In this document: positions 34,101 through 44,389 of the stretch, in pieces
Layout of the letters: the number at the start of each line of letters is the position of its first letter
Numbering within the stretch: the stretch's first letter is position 1
Source of the DNA: Lampris incognitus
Taxonomy: Eukaryota; Chordata; Actinopteri; Lampriformes; Lampridae
Direction of reading: 5' to 3'
Assembly: GCF_029633865.1 (NCBI RefSeq)
Contig: NC_079216.1
Span: forward strand, 64,661,329 to 64,725,328
Length of the DNA stretch: 64,000 bases
The notes under the pieces: model-generated
The model's database searches: none
Seen by the model: only the letters and a program-made list of their open reading frames with translations
What the model was told of the DNA's origin: nothing
Program-made: the position numbers and the translations under genes

Positions 34101-37100
34101 CAATCATCCACCGTCTACCAACCCTGATAAAATCTATAGGCTACATTGTCCTTCTTAGTAACTCTGTGACTGTGTGGACATTAAAGCAGCTGTCAGGTGG
34201 GCTGTGCCAAGGTAAATTGCGACCCCCCCCCCAAAAAAATGTTTAGTACCAGCCGCCACTGACACACACCCACACACACACCCAGGACAGCTCCCTGTGC
34301 AGACAAGGCAGGCGTTATAGATACTGTTACTGTCCATTATTGTGGTTTTGTTTGAGCTTCGTCTCCGTGGAGCGGCTGGTTGTGGGAAGTGATGTACTTC
34401 TATCAATGCTAGGGGCTGACGATGGGCGTTTCCTGATGGACGGGAAGACAGGAGAGGTGAGGCTGACCCGCGGGGTCAAGGACAGACTTACAACTCCAAC
34501 GCTGCGTCTGCAGGTCATGGTGAGACTCACAGCATCATCATAAGGGTTCGGCATGGAAAATATCACATTTCTAACAAACCTACTGATGCTCTGTCTGTAT
34601 GTCTCTCTCTCTCTCTCTCTCACTGTCTCTCTCTCCCAGGCCTACCAGGATGACGACCCCAGGAAGTACACGGTCGCCACGGCTCTGGTGCACATTTTGG
34701 CTGTGAACCAGTTTCAGCCACGGTTCGACAGGACTGAGTACCACGGCTTTGTGACCGAGGGCAAGAACCCCGCCGCTCTTATCAACACCTACGGCAGCAA
34801 AGTGCTGATGTTACGTGTGCAGGACCACGACTTTATGCACGTATGCATACATGCACCACACGCACACCCAGCTAAATCACCACAAGCGATGTTGACTTTC
34901 TCCTCATTATCTTTTCTTTCTAACTCCACTGACTGGCAGGGATTCAATCCAATGATCTACTTCACCTTCAGTCCTGCGTCCAACCACTCAGACGCTTTCC
35001 AAGTCACACAGGAGGGACTCGTAATTGCCAAGACCAGCCAGCTCAAACCAAAGCAGAAACACATCCTGGAGGTGAGCTTTCAGAGCACGCATGTGTACAC
35101 ACCTCGCACCAACACAATCCACCGGTAGCTGTTACAGTCAACTTGAAAATCCTGCCCCTTCACATCAGAATACTGTGTCATCAACTCCCAGATATACTGA
35201 GCAGCATTTATAGGTTGTACACCAGTGGTGGTTGGTGCTAAAAAATTTGGGGGGGAGGGGCAATTTACCTTGGCGCGCACACACACAGAAATCCACCAAA
35301 TACCATCTGGAACCAACATTTAATTGGCTGCTGACAGGCGCTCACAGACTGAAAACGCTTTTCTTTCATCATTATTTGCGTTATACAACTAAATTATATT
35401 TAACATGTTTAAGTAGATTTTCATCTCTTGATGTTTGAAGGGGGCAGCGCCCCGGCGCCGTGCTGGCCGGCCGCCACTGTTGCACACCGCCCTTTGAAAT
35501 GTATCCTTCTTCATCATCATGCTCGACTCTTTTACCCAGAAACCACTATATCAGAACAGTGATGACAAAAATGGTGTTGTGGCAATATGCAGGTGGCAGC
35601 TGTAGACCAGGAATCAGGTGATGCTGCCTTTGCAAGTATAGTAGTGGAGGTGCTGCCCAAAGGACAAGCAAGTAAGCACACACACACACACACACACACA
35701 ATGTAGATAAAGAGGACATAATTACAAGATGGTGGCACGGTGGCGCAGTGGTTAGCGCAGTCACCTCACAGCAAGAAGGTCCTGGGTTCGAGCCCCGGGG
35801 TAGTCCAACCTTGGGGGGCGTCCCGGGTCGTCCTCTGTGTGGAGTTTGCATGTTCTCCCGGTGTCTGCGTGGGGTTTCCTCCGGGTGCTCCGGTTTCCCA
35901 TGTAGGTCAGGTGACTCAGCCATACTAAATTCCCCCTGTGAATGTGTGTGTGTGTGTGTGTGTGGGGACATTGCAGTCCCTCTAGGTCCTTCAGGAAGTG
36001 ACCATCTGACAAGCTGTACAGTGGGCAAAGCGTTGGCACTGTGTGTCTTGTTCCTTACTATACTGGGAGGTATGACGTACGCCATGTCGTGGCTGACCCG
36101 CAAACACAAGGGGAAGAAAGACCCACTGGAGAGAGGGTGTGTGGCCCAGGGCAAACATCCCAATGTGGTGAGCCAACTAACTGTCAAGTCAGTTTCTCCT
36201 CATTCAGTCTTGCCCCCTTTTTGAATTTGTGTTTCTGATTTGTTTTTTTCTCCATTTACACCTGCAGAGCTTAAGGTGGTTCCAGCTGGTGAGTTGTGTG
36301 CCCGCCACTTCCTCCTTTATTTTCTGCTTGTACTCCTCCTCACCCTGGTCCTCACTCTGGTCCTCACCCTGGTCCTCACCCTGGTCCTCACCCTGGTCCT
36401 CACTATGGTCCTCACCCTGGTCCTCACCGTGGTTCTCATGTCCCAACTTTTTCATTTATGCGGTTTCACATCTGTTCTCCATTGTAGCAGTTCCTTAGAA
36501 GAGTTACCATTTGGGGGGCGTCCCGGTAGCGTGGCGGTCTATTCCGTTGCCTACCAACACAGGGGATCGCCGGTTCGAATCCCTGTGTTACCTCCAGCTT
36601 GGTCAAGCGTCCCTACAGACACAATTGGTCGTGTCTGCAGGTGGAAAGCCAGATGTGGGTATGTGTCCTGGTCGCTGCACTAGCGCCTCCTCTGGTCAGT
36701 TGGGGCACCTGTTCGCAGGGGAAGGGGAAATTGGGGAGAACAGTGTGATCCTCCCATGCACTATGTCCCCCTGGTGAAACTCCTCACTGTCGGGTGAGAA
36801 GAAGCGGCTGGCGACTCCACATGTATCAGAGGAGGCATGTGGTAGTCTGCAGCCCTCCCCGGATCGGCAGAGGGGGTGGAGCAGAGACCGGGACGGCTCG
36901 GAAGAGTGGGGTAAGTTGTACTTGGCCAATTAACCCATTCTGTCGAGCCGTCTCGGTCGCTGCTCCACCCCCTCTGCCGATCCGGGGAGGGCTGCAGACT
37001 ACCACACAGTTGCTAGCCGCTTCTTTTCACCTGACAGTGAGGAGTTTTGCCAGGGGGATGTAGCGCATGGGAGGTTCACGCTATTCCCCCCAGTTCCCCC

Positions 37101-38524
37101 TCCCCCTGAACAGGCACCACCACTGACCAGAGGAGGCGCTAGTGCAGTGACCAGGACACATACCGACATCCGGCTTCCCACCTGCAGACACGGCCAATTG
37201 TGTCTGTAGGGACGCCCGACCAAGCCGGAGGTAACGCGGGGATTCGAACAGCTGATCCCCGTGTTGGTGGCAACGGAATACACTGTTACACCACCCGGAC
37301 GCCCAAGAGCTACCATCTTAACCTGATCAAAAATCTGTCGAGACTGATTTGTCGTGGTTTTACTACAGCTTTGCGAACTCAGTTGACTTTTAGGGTGATA
37401 CTCCAAAGGTTGACCTGCTGATTGTTGTCCATCTCTAGGTCAGTCACCATTCCGCCATGGCACAGATGGATGAAGTACCCTCTAACTGCGAGGACCTCGG
37501 TACCTACAACCCTTCCTTCAGCATCCAGGACAAACCTGGCATCTACATCCACCAAGACCTGCCCCCCTGCCGAGGCCCTACCCCACCCAGCACAACCGCT
37601 GCACCCGACACCAGTTTTATCCCCACAGAATCGGCGTGCAACCCTGTGATCTTCAACAGCGATGTTTCTGTACCAGTCAAAAGCTCCTGCAACTCCCCCG
37701 CCATGCATCCGGCTGTTTCTGAAGTAAAGCCTGCAGATAAGGCTGAAAACGCGGCCTCACCCAAAGACAACCCTGGCTCACCCAACCCACCTTCCGACAA
37801 AGCCTTAGACCCTACAGTGGCTTCTGATGACCTTGCACCACCTAGCCCTAGCCTTGTGTCCGAAAATGTTATTTCTACTCCACCTGTCCTTTCTCCTAAC
37901 ACAGAAATGAAACCACCTAACATCAGCCGTGACACTGTAAACCCTGTCACCAACCCGTCTTCTTCTGCACCTTCTTCTCCTACTCCTTCATGTCATCCCA
38001 CGATCGCTTCAACAGATACCGACACACCATATCACACACCTGGTACTGACAGCCTGCCAGATCCCTCGTCTGCCCAGCAAGAAGCACCTTATCCAAAAGA
38101 GATTAACAACCCTCCACCCACACCCGAGAACGCTCCTCTTAAAGTCGCATTAGTCCGCGTTGACATGTCCTCCCTTGCCACAACTACAATGACACCAGAG
38201 CAAACGTCCGTGACTTTATCTACAGACATGCCCAGTCAGGTGGACTTGCCCTCCACCTCTACCTCCACCTCAGACACAACACACACCGATGGGCATCCGG
38301 AGGAACCAGGGGACACCACCGCCTGTCCACCTCAAGAACGAAGTGCCTCGACGACCTCGGGAAACACCCAGGACAGCAGAGGAGAGGGTGAGGAAGACGA
38401 TGACGGCTTTCTGGGAGACGAAGACGCGGACAAGAACAGTGACGGCGAATTAGAGTCTGACGAGGAAGAGCTGTTGAGAGTGCTCGCTCGTTTGAATCCC
38501 ACTTTTATGCTAATTAGCAAGTGA
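28174..38524 (+). CDS. cdhr5: Cadherin-related family member 5 (mu-protocadherin)
   Basis: Exons: 28174-28267, 28399-28613, 30201-30257, 30349-30441, 30589-30675, 31217-31327, 32176-32346, 33515-33605, 34413-34519, 34640-34840, 34940-35071, 35593-35671, 35977-36167, 36268-36288 and 37439-38524 (880 codons). All have AG/GT borders and consistent phases. Residues 1-31 are a signal peptide (ALIYSLVLFVCLHTATG); cadherin repeats follow (NENDNSPVF, ATDEDDD, DYETKTLLTVTI, FVPCT, PGPIHAVDGDKGI, RVQDHD). The transmembrane helix is about 467-488, then RKHKGKK, then a 390-residue Pro/Ser/Thr-rich tail ending very acidic. The PGPI-A-DGD-GI and F-PCT motifs match CDHR5 as I remember it; CDHR5 acts in the intermicrovillar adhesion complex of brush borders. 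The GTCTGT donor of exon 7 is weak. Which fish paralogue (a or b) this is cannot be told. Confidence 0.9.
28731..30020 (-). mobile_element. Rex3-like (RTE clade) LINE, 5'-truncated, in cdhr5 intron 2
   Basis: On the minus strand a reverse-transcriptase frame (29547-30026) has CSNYRGTTLLSLPGKVYSRV, EEQCGFRPGYGTTDQLFTL, FVDLEKAYDHVPR and GLHQGCPLSPILF, followed by decayed sequence and the 3' frame GRRPRGSSRTRWRDYMSNLA. Flanking TCTCAAGAT at 28718 and 30021 is the target duplication. The FADD catalytic block is not readable in frame. Non-functional. Confidence 0.85.
30716..31140 (+). mobile_element. tRNA-derived SINE (family 1), cdhr5 intron 5
   Basis: Full-length copy with GTGGTGTAGCGGTCTA and GGTTCGAATCCCCG promoter boxes and a short A-rich tail. 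No clear target duplication was found. Confidence 0.85.
31509..31948 (+). mobile_element. tRNA-derived SINE (family 1), cdhr5 intron 6, with 17-bp duplication
   Basis: The copy is bounded by a perfect 17-bp target duplication, AGAAATACAGTATTTCT, at 31492-31508 and 31949-31965. The duplicated site is itself a palindrome around its central base. The intact duplication suggests a comparatively young insertion. Confidence 0.95.
32753..33340 (+). mobile_element. Rex3-like LINE 3' end with 5' inversion, cdhr5 intron 7
   Basis: The forward part (about 32917-33340) has the Rex3-like 3' frame (GRRPRGRPRTHWRDYMSNLA) and a short GAATGAATG tail. The left part (32753-32916) is the adjoining upstream LINE segment in reverse orientation. 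Imperfect target duplications ATTCATATAGCTC (32740-32752) and ATTCTTATAGCCC (33341-33353) enclose both, so they arrived as one insertion. Confidence 0.85.
33637..34261 (+). mobile_element. hAT-type non-autonomous element, copy 2, cdhr5 intron 8
   Basis: Matches 27291-28006 along its length, from GTGGCGGCTGGCCAGTACAG to CCAGCCGCCACTG, with one 21-bp unit instead of six. It inserted in a CA run, so the 8-bp duplication is hard to define. Confidence 0.8.
35223..35479 (-). mobile_element. hAT-type non-autonomous element, copy 3, internally deleted
   Basis: Reverse orientation; ends CAGTGGTGGTTGG and GGCCGCCACTG with an 8-bp duplication TTGTACAC/TTGCACAC. About 460 bp of the interior are missing relative to copy 1. 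It lies in cdhr5 intron 11. Confidence 0.85.
35733..35965 (+). mobile_element. SINE family 2, 5' part ending in GT run beside cdhr5 exon 13
   Basis: Starts GGTGGCACGGTGGCGCAGTG and keeps GGGTTCGAGCCCC; it ends in a (GT)n run only about 11 bp before the exon 13 acceptor. Almost all of the 305-bp intron 12 is this SINE. Confidence 0.8.
36338..36436. repeat. 12-bp minisatellite in cdhr5 intron 14
   Basis: About eight tandem CTCACCCTGGTC-type units. It gives misleading open frames (LVLTLVLT in one, PHPGPHPG in another). Confidence 0.9.
36513..37304. mobile_element. Inverted pair of SINE family 1 copies within one target duplication
   Basis: A plus-strand SINE (36513-36915) meets a minus-strand SINE (36916-37304) tail to tail. 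The outer flanks AAGAGTTACCATTT (36499-36512) and AAGAGCTACCATCT (37305-37318) form one target duplication around the pair. At the join the plus copy stops within its 3' end and the minus copy starts in the equivalent region. Confidence 0.8.
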
Positions 38525-38960
38525 CCTCGCTCTAACATTGCAGGCGTCGAGAGCGAAGGAGCGGACGACAGACCAGCGGAATTAAAAGCGGAGAGACGGC
38601 AGGATTGAACGGCGGGCGACAGAGAGACATTACAGTGTGACGCCGCGGTGCTGTACGACCTTCTGAAGAAGCGAAGAAGACAGAATACATAAATGCTACA
38701 CGCAGCACAGTCATCGAACAGAAGAAGCCGAGCACACGTGCGGACATGTATGTGTGTATATGTATTTTCAGTGTATAACATACAGTTAAGGTGATATATC
38801 AACATACCAAATGCAGTTATAGGCCATTCGTGGCTCGCAGTTTGTTTAGGGATGATGGACTTTGACAGCAATGTTATAAATGTGATTCCTGCTGTTCTTT
38901 TCTATCACACGTATGACTGCCTATGTTACAATAGACTGAAGAATAAAACATAATATATAC
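38525..38960 (+). other. cdhr5: 3' untranslated region of cdhr5 with polyadenylation signal
   Basis: The region after the TGA at 38522 has no further exon. An AATAAA hexamer at 38942-38947 is the best polyadenylation signal and would give a 3'UTR of about 440 bases. Confidence 0.6.
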
Positions 38961-39489
38961 ACCGAGTATCAGCTTATCAGGAAGTATAGCCACTCGTCAT
39001 GACTAATAATAATGTTCAAATGTTTAAAAATAAGAGTTAATTTTCATAAATAGCTGCAAAAATGAAGGTCGAAGCTCAATTTAGTGCACAGCGGCATTGT
39101 GAGGCTGTTTTGTGTTATACCTGCTCACTGTACAAGCTGTTTCAGCTTCTGTTTGAACGTGTAAGTAAAGTCATTATCTGACTGACTCCAGGAACTGAAG
39201 TCCTTTTTATGCACCCTGCACGCACACAAGCACAAAACTTGCTAATGGGATTCGAGTGGATGGACCTGCCCGGCCTAAACTACAAGTTGCCAACAGTGCT
39301 GTTGCGCCACACGGTCCTTGTGACTATTTGTGTACGTCATTCAGTTAGCGATCTCTCTTAGCTAATAGGAGCTGACAAGGGATTAGCTATCAAACATCGG
39401 CTTTTCACCTCCTGTAGATCAACTCCCGTCCTCTAACAGCCATGCACGTGTGTGCTGTATATGCACAAAACCAAGAATACACACGTAAG

Positions 39490-39930
39490 GCGTCCGGGTG
39501 GCGTGGCGGTCTATTCCGTTGCCTACCAACACAGGGATCGCCGGTTCGAATCCCCGTGTTACCTCCGGCTTGGTCGGGCGTCCCTACAGACACAATTGGC
39601 CGTGTCTGCGGGTGGGAAGCCGGATTTGGGTATGCCTCCTGGTTGCTGCACTAGCGCCTCCTCTGGTCAGTCGAGGCACCTGTTCAGGAGGGAGAGGGAA
39701 CTGGGAGGAACAGCGTGATCCTCCCACGCGCTACGTCCCCCCTGGTGAGACTCCTCACTGTCAGGTGAAAAGAAGCGGCTGGCGACTCCACGTGTATGGG
39801 AGGAGGCATGTGGTAGTCTGCAGCCCTCCCCGGATGGGCAGAGGGGGTGGAGCAGCGACCGGGACGGCTCCCAAAGAGTGGGGTAATTGGCCAAGTACAA
39901 TTGGGGAGAAAAAGGGGGGAGGAAAAAAAA
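39490..39930 (+). mobile_element. tRNA-derived SINE (family 1) downstream of cdhr5
   Basis: Full-length copy between direct repeats AAGAATACACAC (39473-39484 and 39931-39942), a perfect 12-bp target duplication. Confidence 0.95.
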
Positions 39931-40204
39931 AAGAATACACACAAAGGATTGTAGGCCAGTGTGTGTGTGTGTGTGTGTGTGTGTGCACAAATACCTCTGG
40001 TTTTGATGGAAGGGCACTAGGCACTGAGGTTTGTGCTGTCGGGGTCACACTGTCTTAGAAATCCCGGGTGGCAGCGGAGTCACATCCTTTTCACCCTCAA
40101 CACCAACAGCAGAGATGAGCTCCCCACTTGACCTCCACTTTCTCCAGTGAAGCTGCTCTTGCCCCAAGGAGAAAACTGTTAGTTTCTCACAGAGAATGGG
40201 TGGA

Positions 40205-40850
40205 CGAATCAGGAATCAGGAACACTTTGTCATTTCACAAATCCCGTTTCCCCAAAGCCCACAGCAGTGCAACATACACAGAAAAACACGTTTAAAAACT
40301 ACAAGAACACACATTCAAACTAACATATACATCCAAAACAAACAACAACAAAAAACGCCCCCCGTGTTTCCTCCTCGGGTGCAGCTCCGGGCAGGGGCCG
40401 TGGTCCCCCGTGGCAACCGGACGAAGCAGACCAAGCCCTCCCAGCCGATCCAGCACCAGCTCTCCCAGCCAGACACCCTTGACACACCTCCTCGCACTCC
40501 ACACGACGACATCAAAAACACCACAGTCAACGCCAGGTGAGGCCGCCACCAGACCGCCCTCGGTGTTATCGGAACTGCCGGTCTACATGGGCTAGCAGTT
40601 AGCTTAGCCTGCCCTGCTTCCGTGCCCTGTCAGACCGCCCTCGGCGTTACCTCCTCGGGTGCAGCTCCGGGCAGGGCCGTGGTCCCTGGGCCCACAGCGC
40701 AGCCGATCCAGCGCCAGCTCTCCCAGCCAGCAAACCAAGACAAAAAGTTAAGACGTGGACAAAGACACTCCATCGACGGTACTGGGTGAGGCTGCCGCAA
40801 ATGTGAATTCGCGCCGCCATCTTCCCACACCGGCTTCCGGTCTTCCGGAA
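40205..40850 (-). repeat. Repeat X copy with partial internal duplication
   Basis: It has the ATCAGGAATCAGGAACAC head; the segment with CAGCTCCGGGCAGGG and CCAGCTCTCCCAGCCAG occurs twice (about 40380-40480 and 40655-40735), with AGACCGCCCTCGG also repeated. It ends near CTTCCGG at 40845. Confidence 0.55.
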
Positions 40851-41465
40851 TGAGACGTAGCGTGCACAGGGTCAGCCCAAGGCATGCATGAGCAAACTAA
40901 ATGGCTGCTTAGGGTCACCGTCATGTGAGCACAAAGTGGTGCTGGGGTAAGAGGCAACAATATCCTGCTTAGGGTCCTAAAAGGGCTTGGGAATGGCCCC
41001 GAGTGTACAAAACCACCAACGCCAACCTAGAAGGTAAGACAAACGTGCAGAATACAAGGGTGCTTTATAGCATCAGCAATAAAGCACGTCGGTGATGCAA
41101 TTAAAAAAGACCAACAGACACTGGGAGCCGTTACAGATAAAAATAAGAGCCATACTTTATTTCACCATTTATCTCACATGGGGATCAGAGGGCAAATATT
41201 GGTTCAGAAGATGTATTTTAGTGTTCAGCGATCAGGTTAGTAACTTTCTTCCAAGATCCGTTGCCTAGCGGGACCCAGGATTGCAATACCATTTCTTCGC
41301 AAATTGCTTCAGTGCTTTTGATGTATATCCAGTTATTTTCCACAGCTCTGCGGAAAAACAAAGCTCGTAACTTTATCTGGAATTGACCATCTCATACTCG
41401 ACGAGAAAAGAAATGGAGAATTGTGGAGGAAAAGGGACCCGGAGAACTTTATATGATATTATAAT

Positions 41466-42530
41466 TTGCTTTCCATCGTTGCGGCTTTAGAGAAAGCATA
41501 TGACAGGGTGCTGAGAGAGGAGGTGTGGTATTGTATGAGGAAGTCGGGAGTAGCAGAGAAGTATGTAGGAGTGGTGCAGGATATGTATGAGGGAAGTGTG
41601 ACAGTGGTGAGGTGTGTGGTTGGAATGACAGATGGGTTCAAGGTGGAGGTGGGATTACATCAAGGATCGGCTCTGAGCTCTTTCTTGTTTGCAATGGTGA
41701 TGGACAGGTTGACGGACAAGATCAGGCAGGGGTCTCCGTGGACTATGATGTTTGCAGAGGACATTGTGATCTGTAGTAAGAGTAGGGTGCAGGTTGAGGA
41801 GAGCCTGGAGAGGTGGAGGTATGCACTGGAGAGAGGAGGAATGAAAGTCAGTAGCAGCAAGACAGAATACCTATGCATGAATGAGAGGGAGGACAGTGGA
41901 ATGGTGAGGATGCAAGGAGTAGAGGTGACGAAAGCATAGGAGTTTGAATAATTGGGGCCAACTGTCCAAAGTAACGGGGAGTGCAGGAGAGAGGTGAAGA
42001 AGAGAGTGCAGGGAGGGTGGAGAAGAGTGTCAGGAGTGATTTGTGACAGAAGGGTACCAGCAAGAGTTAAAGGGAAGGTTTACAGATGGTTGTGAGACCA
42101 GCTATGTTGTATGGTTTGGAGACAGTGGCACTGATGAAAAGACAGGAGGTGGAGCTGGAGGTGGCAGAGTTGAAGATAAGAAGATTTTCATTGGGAGTGA
42201 CGAAGAAGGACAGGATTAGGGTCAAGTATATTAGAGGGACAGCTCAGGTTGGAAGGTTTGGAGACAAAGCAAGAGAGGCAAGATTGAGACGGTTTGGACA
42301 TGTGTGGAGGAGAGATGCTGGGTATATTGGGAGAAGGATGCTGAATATGGAGCTGCCAGGGAAGAGGAGAAGAGGAAGGCCAAAGAGGAGGTTTATGGAG
42401 GTGGTGAGGGAGGACATGCAGGTGGCTGGTGTGACAGAGGAAGATGCAGAGGACAGAAAGAGATGGAAACAGATGATCTGCTGTGGCGCCCCCTAATAGG
42501 AGCAGCCGAAAGTAGTAGTAGTAGTAGATT
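41466..42530 (+). mobile_element. RTE-type LINE, 5'-truncated and decayed
   Basis: The frame 41466-41939 has reverse-transcriptase blocks (LEKAYDRVLREEVWYC, GLHQGSALSSFLFAMVMD, MMFAEDIVICS, where the usual ADD is AED). After a stop and frame changes the C-terminal frame 42086-42496 reads RRFGHVWRRDAGYIGRRM and RRRGRPKRRFMEVVREDM. The 3' end is GGAGCAGCCGAAAG followed by (TAG)n. Confidence 0.85.
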
Positions 42531-42539
42531 ACCATGTGC

Positions 42540-43313
42540 TTTCCAAACGAAGTTAAGTTGGGGAGAGGGAAAAAAAATTGGAGGAAAGATAGTTCGGGTC
42601 TGAATCAAGGAAGATAAACATCCTGTCATTCTACTTAACATCTGAATCAACTAGTTCCTGTGAAAGTTTAATAAAACACAAAATTATGAAACAAAAAAAT
42701 GACTTTAATAATAACTCCTGAGCAGAGAACATGTATAACTGGCCTTCAGAGTTAGTATGTGTGCATTATGTGAGCTCTCTAACAGTCTATGTAGCACAAT
42801 AACAAGTGAAACTATACGACCCACTCAACAGTCCAATTTCATTTTTTATTGAGAAATTCTTCTCAATCACCAAACTCTTAACCTGATTGTTAGTGCTCAC
42901 CATCTGCTTCTTCTTATTTCCAGTAAAGTCACTAGTGAGAGGCGTGTCGCTGCAGTGAGCATGGTCCAAACACAAAATATAGCAAAGCATTACACTTAAA
43001 CATATCGTAGAAATTACCAACAGTGGTTATAAATGGTGGTAGGGATAAAACTAGTGTTATAGAAAGGTTTTAGACAGCTCCAGACGCCTCGACGAGGAAG
43101 GCAAAAATGTTAAAAGTAAAAAGCTGTTTCTCGAAATACAAAAGCGGACAGCGTACAAAAGAGGACATGTTCTTTTTGCTCGGCACACAAACGGGTTTTT
43201 GTTGTACAGTCGAGCCACACAAAATGTCCAAAATGTCAAAAAAAAAAAAGAAAAAAAAAAGAGCAGAGGTCAGTCAATTAAAGGAGACACAGATTTGTTC
43301 TTGTTTACGCAGG

Positions 43314-43355
<42 letters not shown>

Positions 43356-43711
43356 GGTGTTGGGGGGGGGGCAGCCATCTAGGGCAAACAACACGGTCAT
43401 CCCTTCGGCATGAGCACATTATACACACCTTCAGTCGGCACATGACAACCAACACACAAAGGGGGATCACAACCTGTGCAAAGTGACGGGGTCTGCAGAC
43501 CTGCGCTGAGCTCACAGTGTCATCGTTGATACCGTATTGCACTCGTCCAAACAGTCTTCATTGGCATCTGACTATGTACTCCTCCTTCACGACATCCTAC
43601 GCTCCTACATTTCTAACCTACAGCGGTAAACAGCAAGTAGAGGAAACGTGAGTACAGGTGAATCAGTAACTAGCGTTTGATAGCAGGGCATTTGTTCGGG
43701 TTTGACCACAT
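42540..43711. other. Intergenic DNA, no gene seen
   Basis: AT-rich sequence with a (CA)n run at 43318-43350 and a G9 run. No exon or element border could be supported. It might include distal 3'UTR of the minus-strand calumenin gene, but I see no proof. Confidence 0.4.
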
Positions 43712-43714
43712 TTA

Positions 43715-44101
43715 TGCCCCTTTTCCACTACGCGGCGCCGGCTCGACCCGACTCGCCCTTTTTTCGTTTTCCGTTACTGGAAAGAACCGGCATTTTGATA
43801 ACCGTTGCCACTTCTCTGGTACCGCCTTTGTTGAGGTCCAAAAAAAATAACTGGAGCGGGTACCAAAATCAATGCAGCCCTCTGATTGGTCAGAGAGACG
43901 CGTCACCGCGTCATCAATGCGTGCATGGGATACCACCTGGCATTTTTAAATACCAAAGCGGTTGAAGCGGAGTACATTTTGAAACTGAAAACCAGGCGTC
44001 GCTATGACGACCAGCTACACTGAGGGGCCACTGTCACGGTAATGGAAAACGACACAGAAGCGAGTGGAGTCGAGCCAGTATCATGTAGGGGGAAAGGGGC
44101 G
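43715..44101. mobile_element. PIF/Harbinger-type MITE, copy 2
   Basis: Begins TGCCCCTTTTCCACTACGCG and ends with a decayed complement (GTAGGGGGAAAGGGGCG); TTA at 43712-43714 and 44102-44104 is the target duplication. Confidence 0.8.
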
Positions 44102-44389
44102 TTAGATGGAGAAGTAAAACTCAGTTTCGCTAGTTATGGTCCAGTGCATAGCAGAAAACATCGGTTCTGTTTAACATAGACCTAAAAACATTCTAACAAG
44201 ACTACTACCACAAAATATGGCTATTCATCACACTATTCTTAGCCCCGCCCCGCTTGGGAGCAGCATGAATCCCTGCGCAGGCGCCATTCCCATGCAAATG
44301 CATTGACGGGTTACCGGAAAACTCATGCTGTGCACTTTTGACCTCGGTTGGGCGAGGTTTCCTGACCCCCATATGCCAGTCTGAGTAGC

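Noticed and set aside
36240-36683. Open frame with LVLT repeats in the cdhr5 tail
   Set aside because: It arises from a 12-bp minisatellite and a SINE in intron 14; exon 15 joins in phase without it.
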